Assembly (NCBI GenBank): GCA_030386875.1
Contig: CM059576.1
Coordinates: 67,517,581 to 67,581,580 of the forward strand
Length of the DNA stretch: 64,000 nt
From: Morinoia aosen
Taxonomy: Eukaryota > Arthropoda > Malacostraca > Amphipoda > Talitridae
Reading direction: 5' to 3'
Part shown: piece by piece, positions 23,325 to 33,621 of the stretch
Layout: every line of letters starts with the position of its first letter
Numbering within the stretch: the first letter of the stretch is position 1
Notes under the pieces: generated by a model
Seen by the model: the letters and a program-made list of their open reading frames with translations, nothing else
Database searches by the model: none
What the model was told of the DNA's origin: nothing
Made by a program: the position numbers and the translations under genes

Positions 23325-25616
23325 ATGTCAGAGTTGAGAAAGCTTTTGCACACTCGTAGATTCACGAGGAAATTAATTACTGAAATCTTCAATAAGCTCT
23401 CAACTTTACCCACTGTTTCAGAGTCTGAACGACTCTCTTTGAAATCTGCGTTGAGCGATCATAGCGTTAAAATTAAAGAGTTAAATGATAATGTCCAGTC
23501 GTTGCTTTGGGCGGACGAAAAGAATGAAACCAAACTTGAAGAAGAGCTTTCTTCATGCGAAGAGTATAACTCTAAGATTAGGGAATGTACCTGCTTTCTC
23601 AACTCTTTGGCTGCTGCCGAATCTGTAGCTCCTCTTAGTTCACTAGAGGCTGCCAGGAGCTTGCTCAAAAGTCCCACAGCTCCTTTACCTAAATTTGCCG
23701 GTCTAGACAGTGAGAACTTAATACGTTTTTTCCGGGAATTTGAAGAGACCACGAGCAGGTTCAATTATCCTGAATATGACAAATTGCTATTGCTTAAGCA
23801 GCAGCTTAGTGGTAGAGCTTTACTACTGGTAAATTCCCTTGAGTCCGACAAACAAGGTTACTCGCATGCCAAGAAATTGTTGCTAGATGCATTTGCAAGC
23901 AGTGACGTATTAAAGTTTAATACTATTAAACAGCTTTCTAACATGAAAATGTCATTGGACCAAGATCCTTTCGAGTACATGGCCAATTTGCGCCTAATTA
24001 CAGAAAGCTTTGAGAACCTTAAAATCGATACCGATTGTATTTTGCAGTATTTCTTTTGGCAAGGCCTAACTGAACCCTTTAAGGTTCAAATGATGCAAAT
24101 AACCAATCGCACCCGACCTTCCTTGAAGGAAATTAATGATCGTTTTTTCGAAACTTGTGAACGATACAATGATAATCTCAAAGCTCGGTCTGTTTCCAGT
24201 CAAAAATCATATGTGGCCTCTAAAGAGAAGTCTGTTTCTTCTGGTTTGGCTGTGAACGTTGATTATACCAGTGAGAGAAAGTGTGAACAGACCTTCAAAC
24301 CATGTTCGATCTGCACTAAGTTTGACGGTAATGCAGATCATCCTATCTTTAGGTGTTCTAAATTTCCCTCTTCATCTTCTAAGCTATTGCAGCTGCGCAA
24401 ATTTTCCGCCTGCTTAAAGTGTGCTAATTTTGGCCATAAAACTGAGACCTGTAGGTATCGTTTCAAATCTCGTTGTACGCATTGTCATAGCTGGCATTTC
24501 GGCTTTCTGTGTCCTAAAAATGGGGACGTAAAATCAGCGTGCAAAACCTCTTTTGATTCAAATCTGAGGGATCGTAATAACCCGAGAGAAACCTCCAGTT
24601 CTATGGTAACCGTTACTGAAGCTCTGCGCAGTGATTGTGATAGTGAAGCTATTCTTCCTACGTTTTCTTGCCTCATTGGTAAACGTAAAGTTAGAGGTCT
24701 AAAAGATGGGGGCTGTCAGTCTAACTTTGTGACAGAGCGACTCGCAAATGAGCTAGGTTTGAAAGTAATCAAACAAGGTGTGCAGTTAACCGTCAACGGT
24801 ATTAATGTATCTCAGCAGTACCATTCTAAACTAGTAGAGTTCAAAGTTACTCTAGGCTCCCAGGAAAGATTGCTCACCGCCTTGACCTTGCCGTCCATTA
24901 ACATTCACTTGAAAATTCCCGGTCTCGGCAAGGTTGTGGACGGGTTCGTAAAGAGGGGTCTAGAGCTTGCTGACAAAGATCTTTCAATTTCGACAGATCA
25001 AATCTCGGGAGTTGAGTTTATTCTCGGCTGCAAAGCTAGTTACTGTATTCCCGATTCCGATGTGGTTTTTGGCAGTGATAAATTGTCCGTGTATTCTCAA
25101 ACCCCAATTGGCGTCTTGCTTAAGGGTGATGTCGATCAGCTGTTGAAGGATCTTTCAGATATTTCCTCTCCTAGTTGCTCTGCTGCCAAAACTTCCAACG
25201 AATGCTCGAATTCTAAATTTTCAATTTTTGCTGGTCATTGTCATTCGTTTGTTTCTACCTTGGAAACTCCCATGGATCATGGTAATTGTAAAAGTCATTC
25301 AGTTCTTGATTCAAAAGGTAAATTGAATGAGCTAGATCTTCTTTCTGCTACTGACGAAATTTTAGAGAGCAATTGCTCCTACTATACCAATTACGACCAG
25401 CAAAGTTATGAGGAGCATTCGGAAATAAACGATAAACTTGTTAAATTTACACTCGATAACACGACTAGAGATGAAAATGGTCGATTGATCATGCCTTTAA
25501 TGTGGAACTCTAAAGTGAGCCACTTTTTGGGTTCAAATCGGCGTCTGGCCACCATAATCTTGAAGGCTAACTTGAAAAAAACTGAGGAAAAATGCTGGGG
25601 AATTGACTTTGGTTGA
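23325..25616 (+). CDS. BEL-1 Gag-protease polyprotein, with the start of RT
   Basis: The frame is 763 codons. From about residue 120 a DUF1759-like region begins (LPKFAGLDSENLIRFFREF), which in BEL/Pao elements belongs to Gag. Cysteine-histidine knuckles follow from about residue 327 (CSICTKF..., CLKCANFGHKTETC, CTHCHSWHFGFLC). The DUF1758-type aspartic protease shows DGGCQSNFV near residue 460. The family usually has D-S-G there, so the serine is replaced by glycine while the aspartate is kept. The last about 40 residues (GRLIMPLMWNSKV...) are the conserved entry into RT, after which the frame closes with TGA. The ATG at 23325 lies about 195 bp after the LTR and is the first long-frame start. 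Confidence 0.9.
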   Translation: MSELRKLLHTRRFTRKLITEIFNKLSTLPTVSESERLSLKSALSDHSVKIKELNDNVQSLLWADEKNETKLEEELSSCEEYNSKIRECTCFLNSLAAAESVAPLSSLEAARSLLKSPTAPLPKFAGLDSENLIRFFREFEETTSRFNYPEYDKLLLLKQQLSGRALLLVNSLESDKQGYSHAKKLLLDAFASSDVLKFNTIKQLSNMKMSLDQDPFEYMANLRLITESFENLKIDTDCILQYFFWQGLTEPFKVQMMQITNRTRPSLKEINDRFFETCERYNDNLKARSVSSQKSYVASKEKSVSSGLAVNVDYTSERKCEQTFKPCSICTKFDGNADHPIFRCSKFPSSSSKLLQLRKFSACLKCANFGHKTETCRYRFKSRCTHCHSWHFGFLCPKNGDVKSACKTSFDSNLRDRNNPRETSSSMVTVTEALRSDCDSEAILPTFSCLIGKRKVRGLKDGGCQSNFVTERLANELGLKVIKQGVQLTVNGINVSQQYHSKLVEFKVTLGSQERLLTALTLPSINIHLKIPGLGKVVDGFVKRGLELADKDLSISTDQISGVEFILGCKASYCIPDSDVVFGSDKLSVYSQTPIGVLLKGDVDQLLKDLSDISSPSCSAAKTSNECSNSKFSIFAGHCHSFVSTLETPMDHGNCKSHSVLDSKGKLNELDLLSATDEILESNCSYYTNYDQQSYEEHSEINDKLVKFTLDNTTRDENGRLIMPLMWNSKVSHFLGSNRRLATIILKANLKKTEEKCWGIDFG

Positions 25617-28600
25617 TGAGGCTTTCAAGGAGCAAGAAAAGCTCGGAATAATTCAAAGAGTGGACAATTTTGAGGACTATCTGAAAGATCATCCCAGTCA
25701 TTCATTCGTGGCTCACATGCCAGTTTTCAAGCTCGATAGGCAGACGACGAAGTGTCGTATTGTATTCCTGTCTAATCTATGTGAAAGATCTAATAAAAAT
25801 TCTCTCTCAATTTCTCACAACCAGGCCATTCACAGCGGACCTTGTTTAAATCAAAAAATTACGTCGGCTCTCTTGCATCTGCGCTTTGATTCGCATCTAT
25901 TGTGCTTTGATTTGATGAAAGCTTTCAATAACATTTCATTAAATGAAACTGATCAGAACCGTTTGCTCTTTTTTTGGTTCAAAAATGTCATCAAACGAGA
26001 CTTTTCTATAGTGTGTTACCGAAATATGCGATTGAGTTTTGGTTTGAGGTGTTCACCAGCTCTCATGCTTCTGGCCCTTTACAAGATCTTGATCTTGGAT
26101 GCCTGCAACGATTCAGAAGATCTGAAAAAATTAAAGCAGCAAATTTATCAGCTAACATATATGGACAATTGTGCTATCTCTGCCAACAGTGAATCTGAAT
26201 TGCGCGTGGCTTACGGCAAACTGCAGTCAATTTTTCAACCTTACGGTTTTGAACTGCAGCAATTCATGACCAATAATAATGCTTTGCAAGCCTCTATTGA
26301 TGCGACTGACGGAGAAACTCCGCATGTAGCTAAACTGCTCGGTCTTCTTTGGAACAAAGATCATGATACTTTGAGCACGCGACCAATATCGCTAAATGAG
26401 ACTGCATGCACAAAACGAGAAATGCTGAGCACTCTTGCTTCTCAGTTTGATCTCTATAATTTTAATGGACCTTTGATGAACAGAAGTAGGCTTTTTATGC
26501 ACGGCCTGCAATGTGATAAAAGCGTTTCATGGGACGAAAAGCTCAGCCCAGAATTGTGTCGGGAGTGGAAAAATATTTGCAGGCAGGCTAATGCAGCTCC
26601 TCCTGTGGAAGTACCTAGATTTGTGGGTCGGCGAGGAGACAAATATTGCTTAACTGCATGCGCCGACAGTAGCAAAACTTTATACGGTACTGTAATTTAC
26701 ATCACTAATCTGAACTCAGGAGAGACTAACTTTGTACTTGCTAAAAACAGGATAGTCAACAAGCAATTGGAAGGAAAAAGCATTCCGTCACTTGAACTTC
26801 AAGCGATTTGTCTGGCTACCGAATGCTTAATAGACTTGTTTTCTGAACTTTCAGGAGAAAAATGTGCACAGCCCATTGATGTCGTGCAGTTGAAGGTGTT
26901 CACAGACAGTCTAGTGTGCATGTCATGGCTAGATTCTTACTCTAACAAATTGGCCAAAATGCAAAAACGCAGCGTTTTTATCATGAATCGCTTAAGTCGC
27001 ATTTGTGCTCTTTGTGAAACCTTTCCAGTAACCTTCTCCTTTATTGCAGGCTTTGCTAACCCGGCGGACTCGATAACGCGCTCTTTATCGTACAAGCAGC
27101 TTAGGAGGACGACTTACCTTTCCGGTCCCTACGCTTCACCAGGTGAAGTTGATCTTCCTGACCTTGTCACTGAAAGCGTCAAAATTCCAAATGCCGAAAT
27201 GTTTGCGACAAAAATTAGTAACGTAGAATCTTATGGCGGCCACGCCGTCGTAGAAGACAGATCTGAACATTCAGCGTTAGTTGACAGGTCTTCTACCTAC
27301 AAAAAAGTGATTGCCGTATATAGAGCAGTCTTGATCTTTGTTAATCGAATGAAGCGAAAATTGAAGCAGTCTAATCCAGAAAAATATAATCACATTTGTG
27401 TCAAAGATGCTTCTTACGACTTTCAATCTGAGGCCGTATCCAGAGCTATCATGAACGAACAAAAAGTTCAGTTTCCTGAGATGTTTTCTTATTTGCGCGG
27501 CTCTCGTCGCTTAAATGCTATTCCGAATTTAATGACTCAATTGAATGTCTTCCCTGACCATTTAGGGTTACTGAGAGTGCGTCACAAGTTGAGGAAAGCC
27601 GACGACGACAACGGGCAAGAAACGATGCCAATTCTATTAGCCAAGAACAGTAGATTTACTCGGCTAGTAATTCTTGAGCTCCATCAAAAGTTAGCGCATG
27701 CTGGCTGTTATTCTCTTCTGGCAGCATTGAGAAGGCAATTTTGGATACCGCATTGTTTTTCAGTTGTGAAACGAGCTTTAAAAACTTGCGTATCTTGCCT
27801 CCGCTTCAACGCACGAACGTTGAAAATTAATCAGAGCGCATATCGTGATTTTAGGATTAGACCTCCCACGATACCTTTCCGTGTGATTTACGTTGACCAC
27901 TTTGGTCCTATCTTTGTGAAAAAAGGCGAAAGCAAAACAAAAGTGTGGATTCTTTGCATAACGTGTGCTTGGAGTAGAGCGATTAATCTGAAAATTTGTC
28001 AGGATTTATCGGTCTCTGAATTCCTCAGATCCCTACAGTTACACGTTTTCGAATTTGGCATTCCCGAATTGTGCATTTCCGATCTAGGCTCTCAGTTAGT
28101 TGCTGGGGGTAATATTGTCACAGATTTTTTAAAAGACCCAGACACGAGTTCTTATCTGCAAGAACATGGAATAAAGAAAGTTACATTTCAGCAATTCTAC
28201 AAAGGCCGCAGTGAATTGGGGTCTATGGTAGAAATTTGCGTTAAGCTTTCGAAACGCTTGATTTTCGGAGCCATAAAAACTAACGTTCTCGATTATCACG
28301 ACTTTGAGTTTTTAATCTATCGAACCGTGCACTTGTTAAATCGTAGGCCAGTCGCATTTAAGGAAGCTCTCAGAGATGAGATGCAAGATGTTCCCGAACC
28401 TATTACTCCGGAAATGTTGATCAAAGGCTATAATGTAGTATCTCTCAACCTGATACCAAATTTGCAGCGCGATCTCACTTCCAGCGAGGAGTGGCTTCCT
28501 CCTGGAAGCGTAACTACTTCTATCAGGGACTCGTTCAATAAATTAAGAAAGGTTTGTGCAAATTTAACCGATATTTATCACTCAGAATTCATGAAAACGC

Positions 28601-28974
28601 TGATTGATCAGGCTACTGATCGTAAAGACCGCTATAAAGCCGTTCAACATCAGGGACTAACGCCTGGTGACGTAGTCCTGTTGAAGGAAGTGCATTCAAA
28701 GCCAGCGAACTATCCTATGGCAATAGTTAAAAGTGTGACTGAAAACGACTTAGGTGAGGTCACTGGAGCTATAGTTATGAAGGGCCAGAATCGTGAATTA
28801 GTCAAGCGACATTCTTCTACGCTGATTCCACTCCTACGCTTAGAACGTTCTCCCGATTCAGAGCCCCCAGATTCGAATGTGCAGCCGCTTAGCGGGTCTC
28901 GTACCTTAGACTCGCGTCCTCCTCGCAGGAGAGCTGCTGCTGATGCCCTTTCAAAATTGAAAGGCGCATTTTAG
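25603..28974 (+). CDS. BEL-1 Pol: reverse transcriptase, RNase H, integrase
   Basis: This frame is 1,123 codons if read from a TTG; the true entry is probably from the preceding frame, which overlaps it by 14 bp. RT shows DLMKAFNNISLNE (motif A), LSFGLRCSPALMLLAL (motif B) and YMDNCAI (motif C, near residue 186), where most families have YVDD. RNase H carries TACADSS, PSLELQ and VFTDS. Integrase has an HHCC zinc region (HQKLAHAG ... CVSC), then D at YVDHFGP, D at ISDLGSQL and E in MVEICVKLSK. A DUF5641-like C-terminus follows (LTPGDVVLLKE...). A single base shift separates this frame from Gag-protease. BEL/Pao elements usually have one frame, so this may be a mutation; a +1 frameshift signal is not excluded. 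Confidence 0.9.
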   Translation: MTLVDEAFKEQEKLGIIQRVDNFEDYLKDHPSHSFVAHMPVFKLDRQTTKCRIVFLSNLCERSNKNSLSISHNQAIHSGPCLNQKITSALLHLRFDSHLLCFDLMKAFNNISLNETDQNRLLFFWFKNVIKRDFSIVCYRNMRLSFGLRCSPALMLLALYKILILDACNDSEDLKKLKQQIYQLTYMDNCAISANSESELRVAYGKLQSIFQPYGFELQQFMTNNNALQASIDATDGETPHVAKLLGLLWNKDHDTLSTRPISLNETACTKREMLSTLASQFDLYNFNGPLMNRSRLFMHGLQCDKSVSWDEKLSPELCREWKNICRQANAAPPVEVPRFVGRRGDKYCLTACADSSKTLYGTVIYITNLNSGETNFVLAKNRIVNKQLEGKSIPSLELQAICLATECLIDLFSELSGEKCAQPIDVVQLKVFTDSLVCMSWLDSYSNKLAKMQKRSVFIMNRLSRICALCETFPVTFSFIAGFANPADSITRSLSYKQLRRTTYLSGPYASPGEVDLPDLVTESVKIPNAEMFATKISNVESYGGHAVVEDRSEHSALVDRSSTYKKVIAVYRAVLIFVNRMKRKLKQSNPEKYNHICVKDASYDFQSEAVSRAIMNEQKVQFPEMFSYLRGSRRLNAIPNLMTQLNVFPDHLGLLRVRHKLRKADDDNGQETMPILLAKNSRFTRLVILELHQKLAHAGCYSLLAALRRQFWIPHCFSVVKRALKTCVSCLRFNARTLKINQSAYRDFRIRPPTIPFRVIYVDHFGPIFVKKGESKTKVWILCITCAWSRAINLKICQDLSVSEFLRSLQLHVFEFGIPELCISDLGSQLVAGGNIVTDFLKDPDTSSYLQEHGIKKVTFQQFYKGRSELGSMVEICVKLSKRLIFGAIKTNVLDYHDFEFLIYRTVHLLNRRPVAFKEALRDEMQDVPEPITPEMLIKGYNVVSLNLIPNLQRDLTSSEEWLPPGSVTTSIRDSFNKLRKVCANLTDIYHSEFMKTLIDQATDRKDRYKAVQHQGLTPGDVVLLKEVHSKPANYPMAIVKSVTENDLGEVTGAIVMKGQNRELVKRHSSTLIPLLRLERSPDSEPPDSNVQPLSGSRTLDSRPPRRRAAADALSKLKGAF

Positions 28975-29087
28975 ATTTAAGTTAGAGTTAAAGTCTAGGT
29001 TAAGGTTCTTAGAAACTATTCCTTGTTACGAAATAGTTTCTGCTAATTAATTTCACATAGTTTTTATGTGAAATCCTTCTCGGGGAT

Positions 29088-30082
29088 TGTTCAGAAATTT
29101 TGCATGAAAATTTCAATGCATCCCTGCCAATTTTCTAACCTGTCCTTCACCAAATTTGCTCTTTAATAGCTTGTTAGTTATTAAATCATTAAATCTAATG
29201 TGCCTTTCGTAATGGGTTACGAATCGGGGGTTTGCCCTCCTTTCTTCGAGCTTGAAGAGAAAGAAAAAGATTTCTGTCAGCTTCAAGCACCGGTGGTGGC
29301 GCAGAAGCCAGAAGCTAGACTCACCTTAGGGGTAATCCCCAGCCTACTCACTCCTAACTTGGTGCATTGTTTTTCCGTACTAGGCTGTTGTCTAGTAATA
29401 TGAGTGCCTTGGAACCATCATCATCGTCATTTTGATTAGTATAGCAGCTTCGCTATCATGATGGAGGGATCTAACTCCGACCGGGGCCCCCGTCTCGTCT
29501 TCGCCACTCAACGCAGCCCGGAGATGGCAGCACACCGCACCACAGCACAGCTCTACTGCCCAGCTTTGCCTTAGGTACGTCGCCCTATACGAAAGGCACT
29601 GGTTAGGGTGATTGAGGCAAAGTAAAACTTCATTCGTGAAGTAGGGGCTATTTCGCTCTAATTCATTCAAATTTAAAATCTCATGACTTATGCCTATACA
29701 ATGAGCAAATTTGTTTATTCTCTTCCGAATTTTCTACTTCTTTATTCTATCAACTTTCCGTGGAAGAGTGTTCATGAACTTTTAATGACCATTCCTTACA
29801 GAGTGACAAACTTCTTATAGTGCTCTGAAAATTGCTCATGAAACTTTACTATTCCAGGTTGTAGTCGTGAGAGGAGCAGGCCCAGACGGGGGTGCACCCA
29901 TGTGCCTATTTCTTCTCGTTTCACGGGGGAAGTGGGGCGCACTAATTTCCACCGGGCACCAGCAGTCCAGCTATAAGTTACAAAATTCTTGTAACGGCTA
30001 AACCGTGTTCCTACGGTTGAATTAAAACTATAAAAGTTGGCTCTGCCCAGTTATTTATTCCCCGTCTGTGAGGTTTTGCTCA
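29088..30082 (+). repeat. BEL-1 3' LTR
   Basis: It has the same length as the 5' LTR and is nearly identical, preceded by the short purine-rich ctcggggat. Frames of 67 and 92 codons occur in both LTRs at matching positions and are regarded as chance. Confidence 0.95.
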
Positions 30083-30113
30083 GCAGATGCCCCCAAAATG
30101 GTTCCCTTAACTT

Positions 30114-30705
30114 TGTGCGCAGCCACTTTAACAAGTGGACTCAACTACCCGTATTAACGGACCCAACAGCACACACACTTGCCGAGCACCCATCAGGGGC
30201 CTGGTAACGCTACAAGTAAGAATAATTAAACATTTAAGCGGAGCGTCAAATAGCAGGAGTCTCACCTGAAGATCTTTGAAAACAATGTTCAGGTGAACAC
30301 GTTTCAATGTAGCCGGCTGTCCAGGACCAAGGGCCAACTGTAGCGAGGGCAGAATGCCGAGTTACGCGCAGCACACAAGAGGGACGTGCGCCCGCGATCA
30401 CGGCCGTTTCTAATCTGACGTGGCAGGCTCCGGTTGCCACGCACATCAGCTTGCCCGAATCCTTCGCTATGGCTTAGGACTCGTACAAGAAGATCAGACG
30501 AACGTTTTAGTGTTAACGTTTACATCTTTCGCCTTAGACGTGAAGACCCCCGCCATTGCTCCACTTAGTCGTAAAATTATCAGCGTAATTAATTTTTAGA
30601 CTTATTAGATGGAGCACAGTCTTTGCCCCTTATTGCGGAAGGCTTTTTGTGCCTTATAACTCCGCAAAGGACCTCAGCGTTTGAGCAATGACTGGAATCT
30701 CGACA
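30114..30705 (-). repeat. BEL-2 3' LTR
   Basis: On the plus strand it runs from tgtgcgcagccac to ctcgaca and matches 42068-42657 along its full length with small indels. It starts only 4 bp after the TTAA that ends the split TTAA element. Confidence 0.9.
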
Positions 30706-30875
30706 CAATCCCGGCAAGAGAAAAAACGGAGTTTTCATGAGAAATTTCCGTTACATAGATTTAGACATTTAAACATTTTAATATATTGATGTTACTTTCC
30801 AGAGGAAGCATAGAAAGAACACCAATTACATTTATGCGCATAGTAATTTTAAGTGCAAAAAAGTAGGTAAGGACA

Positions 30876-31770
30876 TTAGAGGTGCCCTCGCATGATTAAA
30901 TTTGCAAGCTTGCTACGTTGCTGGCGAGCTGCCTGCCGCCTAGGACGTGCAGCAGCCTCAATTTCAGGTTCTTCGGAAGTTTCCGAGGAGTCTAATGCTA
31001 AAGTATAGTGCTGTTCTCTAGGGCGTTCAATAGAAAAGGAACTACCCTCACGAGAAGAAGAACTCCCGGGAGGCTCGAAAAAAGGATGTAACTCTTCACT
31101 CGAACTTCCCTCTGCGCTTTCCCACCCCTCCTCTGAAGCAGTATCAGAAGCAGCTAACTCCAGGGGGTAAAGTAAAGAAATTTTAACGGCAGCCTCGGAG
31201 TTATCAGCCTTTACAATTTTAACGACCCGTACCTTACCATCGCGTCCAGGAAGTAGCGCGATGATACGGACTAAGGTCCAAAATGGTCTAGGTCTTATAG
31301 GGTGCCTTAATAGGACAACCTGACCTACAGACAAAAATGTATTATTCAGAGGGAACGATTTAAGAGGATATGAGCCTCTTAGGGTGATTAAATACTGAGA
31401 GTACCAGAGCTCCCTCAACTTGGCTACCATGACGTCGCGTCTCTCAAGCGCGGAGAGCAGATGCTCTCGACGGTCATCGTCGTCGGTTTCCAAGTCAGGG
31501 ACCTCATCGGAAAGGATTAAAGAGTTAGAAGTAGGGTAAAGCTGAAGGAATTGAATAGGCATGGTAGGCAGAATAGTTTCCCCCGTTTCTGTGTAGGAAA
31601 GAGGACGTCGATTAAGTATAAGAGAGATGTCTGAAATTGCAGAGAGAAAAGTAGAGCAAGGATAAGTGCTACGGCCAAAAAGCTTGTACATACTCTCTTT
31701 AATAGATTTAAACAAGCGTTCCCAGATCGCACCAAATTGTGGACTATAGATCGGGATAGTTTTAAATTTA
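30876..31770 (-). pseudogene. BEL-2 integrase end and C-terminal domain
   Basis: The integrase glutamate lies in the motif PIYSPQFGAIWERLFKS near 31690-31755, partly upstream of the open frame at 30876-31715. The C-terminal part has the DUF5641-like FLSVGQVVLLRHP and an acidic, serine-rich tail ending RGHL. It is in a different frame from 31774-33621, so at least one frameshift separates them. Confidence 0.8.
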
Positions 31771-31773
31771 ATG

Positions 31774-33621
31774 CTAAATGTGCGGAAACGTTCTGGAAGA
31801 AGTTAAAACTTCTGCCAAAAGGTCAGAAGCAGCTACGAAAGTTTTAGCATTATCGGAATGCACGGTGTTAGGGACACCTTTTTCGTTCGTGAATCGAATG
31901 AAAGCCAAATAAAATTCTTCCAACGTCATGGAAGGAAGAATCTCTATATGAATAGCTCTAGTTTGAAAACTCGTAAATAGAAACAGATACACTTTTTGTT
32001 TATGGCCAAACGGATCTAACACCCAGAAATGAGCAGAAAAGTCCATTCCTGTGGTAGCAAAAGGTCTTACAAAATTAGTCCGACTGTCAGGCAAAGCTGG
32101 CAGGTCATGATAAGAGAAAGCCTTAGCGTTCACCCGCTTGCATACTATGCATTTGGATAGAACGCCACGCACAGTACGCTTACAGCGCGGTATCAAGTAA
32201 CCGTCCATTTTAAGTTTCTGTACAGTCGATTCAACACCCTGATGATTTAAAGTTTTATGGGTATGCAAAGTTAGTAGATAGGTTAGATGAGAAGAACTAG
32301 ACAACATAATTGGATTCCTTGTGTTGTAATCTAATTCCTCTGCTAAGACAATGCGGCTGTAAGATCTAATTAAATTATGAGAGTCAAGAAACAAGTTGAA
32401 AGACCTAACAAGCAAAGGCGGACGAGGATTCTTGGTTTCCAAGGCCTTTATCTCGCTGGCAAAGTGCTCTCTTTGCATAGAGGAAATAAGGTAAAGAAAT
32501 GCTCGCAGTTTAGACTCCCCCAGATCAGCGTGCATCCAGATTGCCACAGCCCTAAATATCTTCTCTAACACACCTAGTAGTCTGGGGAAGGAGGAAAAGC
32601 GCTCAATCTCCACAATCGAAGCTTCACCTGGGTGAGCAACATTAACTGCGATGCACGTATCGGAAACAAATTGCTGCGGAATGCATCCTAAGTGACCCTT
32701 GGGCCACTTATTTCTACTTTCTCTGATCCAAGAAGGACCTTCTAACCATAACAATTTACATTCTAGAAACTTAGAAACCTTAATACCCCGTGTCAACATG
32801 TCAGCAGCGTTAAACATCGTGGGTACATACTCATAGCTGAAAGCAGCCAAAGTCTCACATTCTAACTTCTTACGCATGGTTTCTATTTCTTTTATTCTGT
32901 TGCTTACAAATAGATTTTTTCGAGGAGGTTTACCGCTCGAGAGCCAAGCTAGGGTAACTTGAGAATCAGTGAGAATAGTTACATTAGACACTTTGTAAGG
33001 AAAATTAACATCACACAGAAGAGATATGAGACACTGGTAGGCAAGAAACACTGCCAAGAGTTCAAGAGAAGGAAGAGTTCGCTGGCGAGAAGGCGAAACT
33101 TTAACTTTAGAGAAGAGTAATGCGCTGCGATCCTCTTGGACGCTATAAATACAGGTACCAAAGGCGCTAGCACTAGCATCACAAAATACAACAAGTTGCG
33201 TAGTTTTGGTCTCAGCCAAAGTCATCCTAGGAAACTCAAAATCCCTCAACTCCGAAAACTCCCGACAATAGCTTTGCCATTCCTTACATATATCTTCCGG
33301 AACATTCTGATCCCAACCTATCCTCAAGGGCGTCAATTTTCTCAAAATGAGCTTACCTCGCACAGAAAAGGGCCACAAAATTCCCAAGGGATCATAAATA
33401 GACGCTACTTCAGAAAGAATTTTTCTTCGTGTTTTACAATAAGAGTCCAACTTTTTTACAGACAGAGAAAGAAGATCAGTAGAAGAGTTATAGTCATACC
33501 CTATCACTCTGGACTCAGGAGTGTACTTCGGCACTACATAGAGCAGGGTCAATTTGGAAAAGAAGTTCAGAATTATTGGACTTCCATTTGCGCAACGGAA
33601 ATCCACTCTCCTCAAATGCAC
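31774..33621 (-). pseudogene. BEL-2 RNase H and integrase
   Basis: The 615-codon frame carries the RT end, RNase H (VVFCDASASAFGT, LPSLELLAV, ILTDSQVTLAWL, and FNAADMLTRG as the late aspartate) and the integrase zinc region (H..H, then CIVCKRVNA). The first two integrase acidic residues are seen in TGMDFSAHF and VHSDNAKTF. The frame then breaks before the third. It overlaps the RT remnant upstream in another frame. Confidence 0.85.

Larger units (their letters stand above)
22135..30082 (+). mobile_element. BEL/Pao LTR retrotransposon BEL-1, complete and young
   Basis: The element is 7,948 bp with two LTRs of 995 bp each. The 5-bp target duplication gcaga is intact on both sides (22130-22134 and 30083-30087). 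Comparing the LTRs by eye I saw two differences (gagtgatct versus gagggatct, and ggttaaatt versus ggttgaatt), so the insertion is recent. It encodes Gag with DUF1759-like capsid and zinc knuckles, a DUF1758-type protease, RT, RNase H, integrase and a DUF5641-like C-terminus, the standard BEL/Pao order. The only coding defect seen is the frame offset between the two long frames at 25603-25616. Confidence 0.95.
20706..30106. mobile_element. TTAA-flanked inverted-repeat element, split by BEL-1
   Basis: The left end reads ttaa then ggggaccatttgg (from 20702). The right end, beyond the BEL-1 insertion, reads ccaaaatggttccc then ttaa (ends 30110). These are imperfect inverted repeats with TTAA on both outer sides, the target choice of piggyBac-type elements. 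The terminal GGG..CCC orientation is opposite to canonical piggyBac ends, so the superfamily is left open. Subtracting BEL-1 and one target duplication leaves about 1.45 kb without a transposase frame. Internal tandem and inverted repeats (20892-21985) are part of it. Confidence 0.6.
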
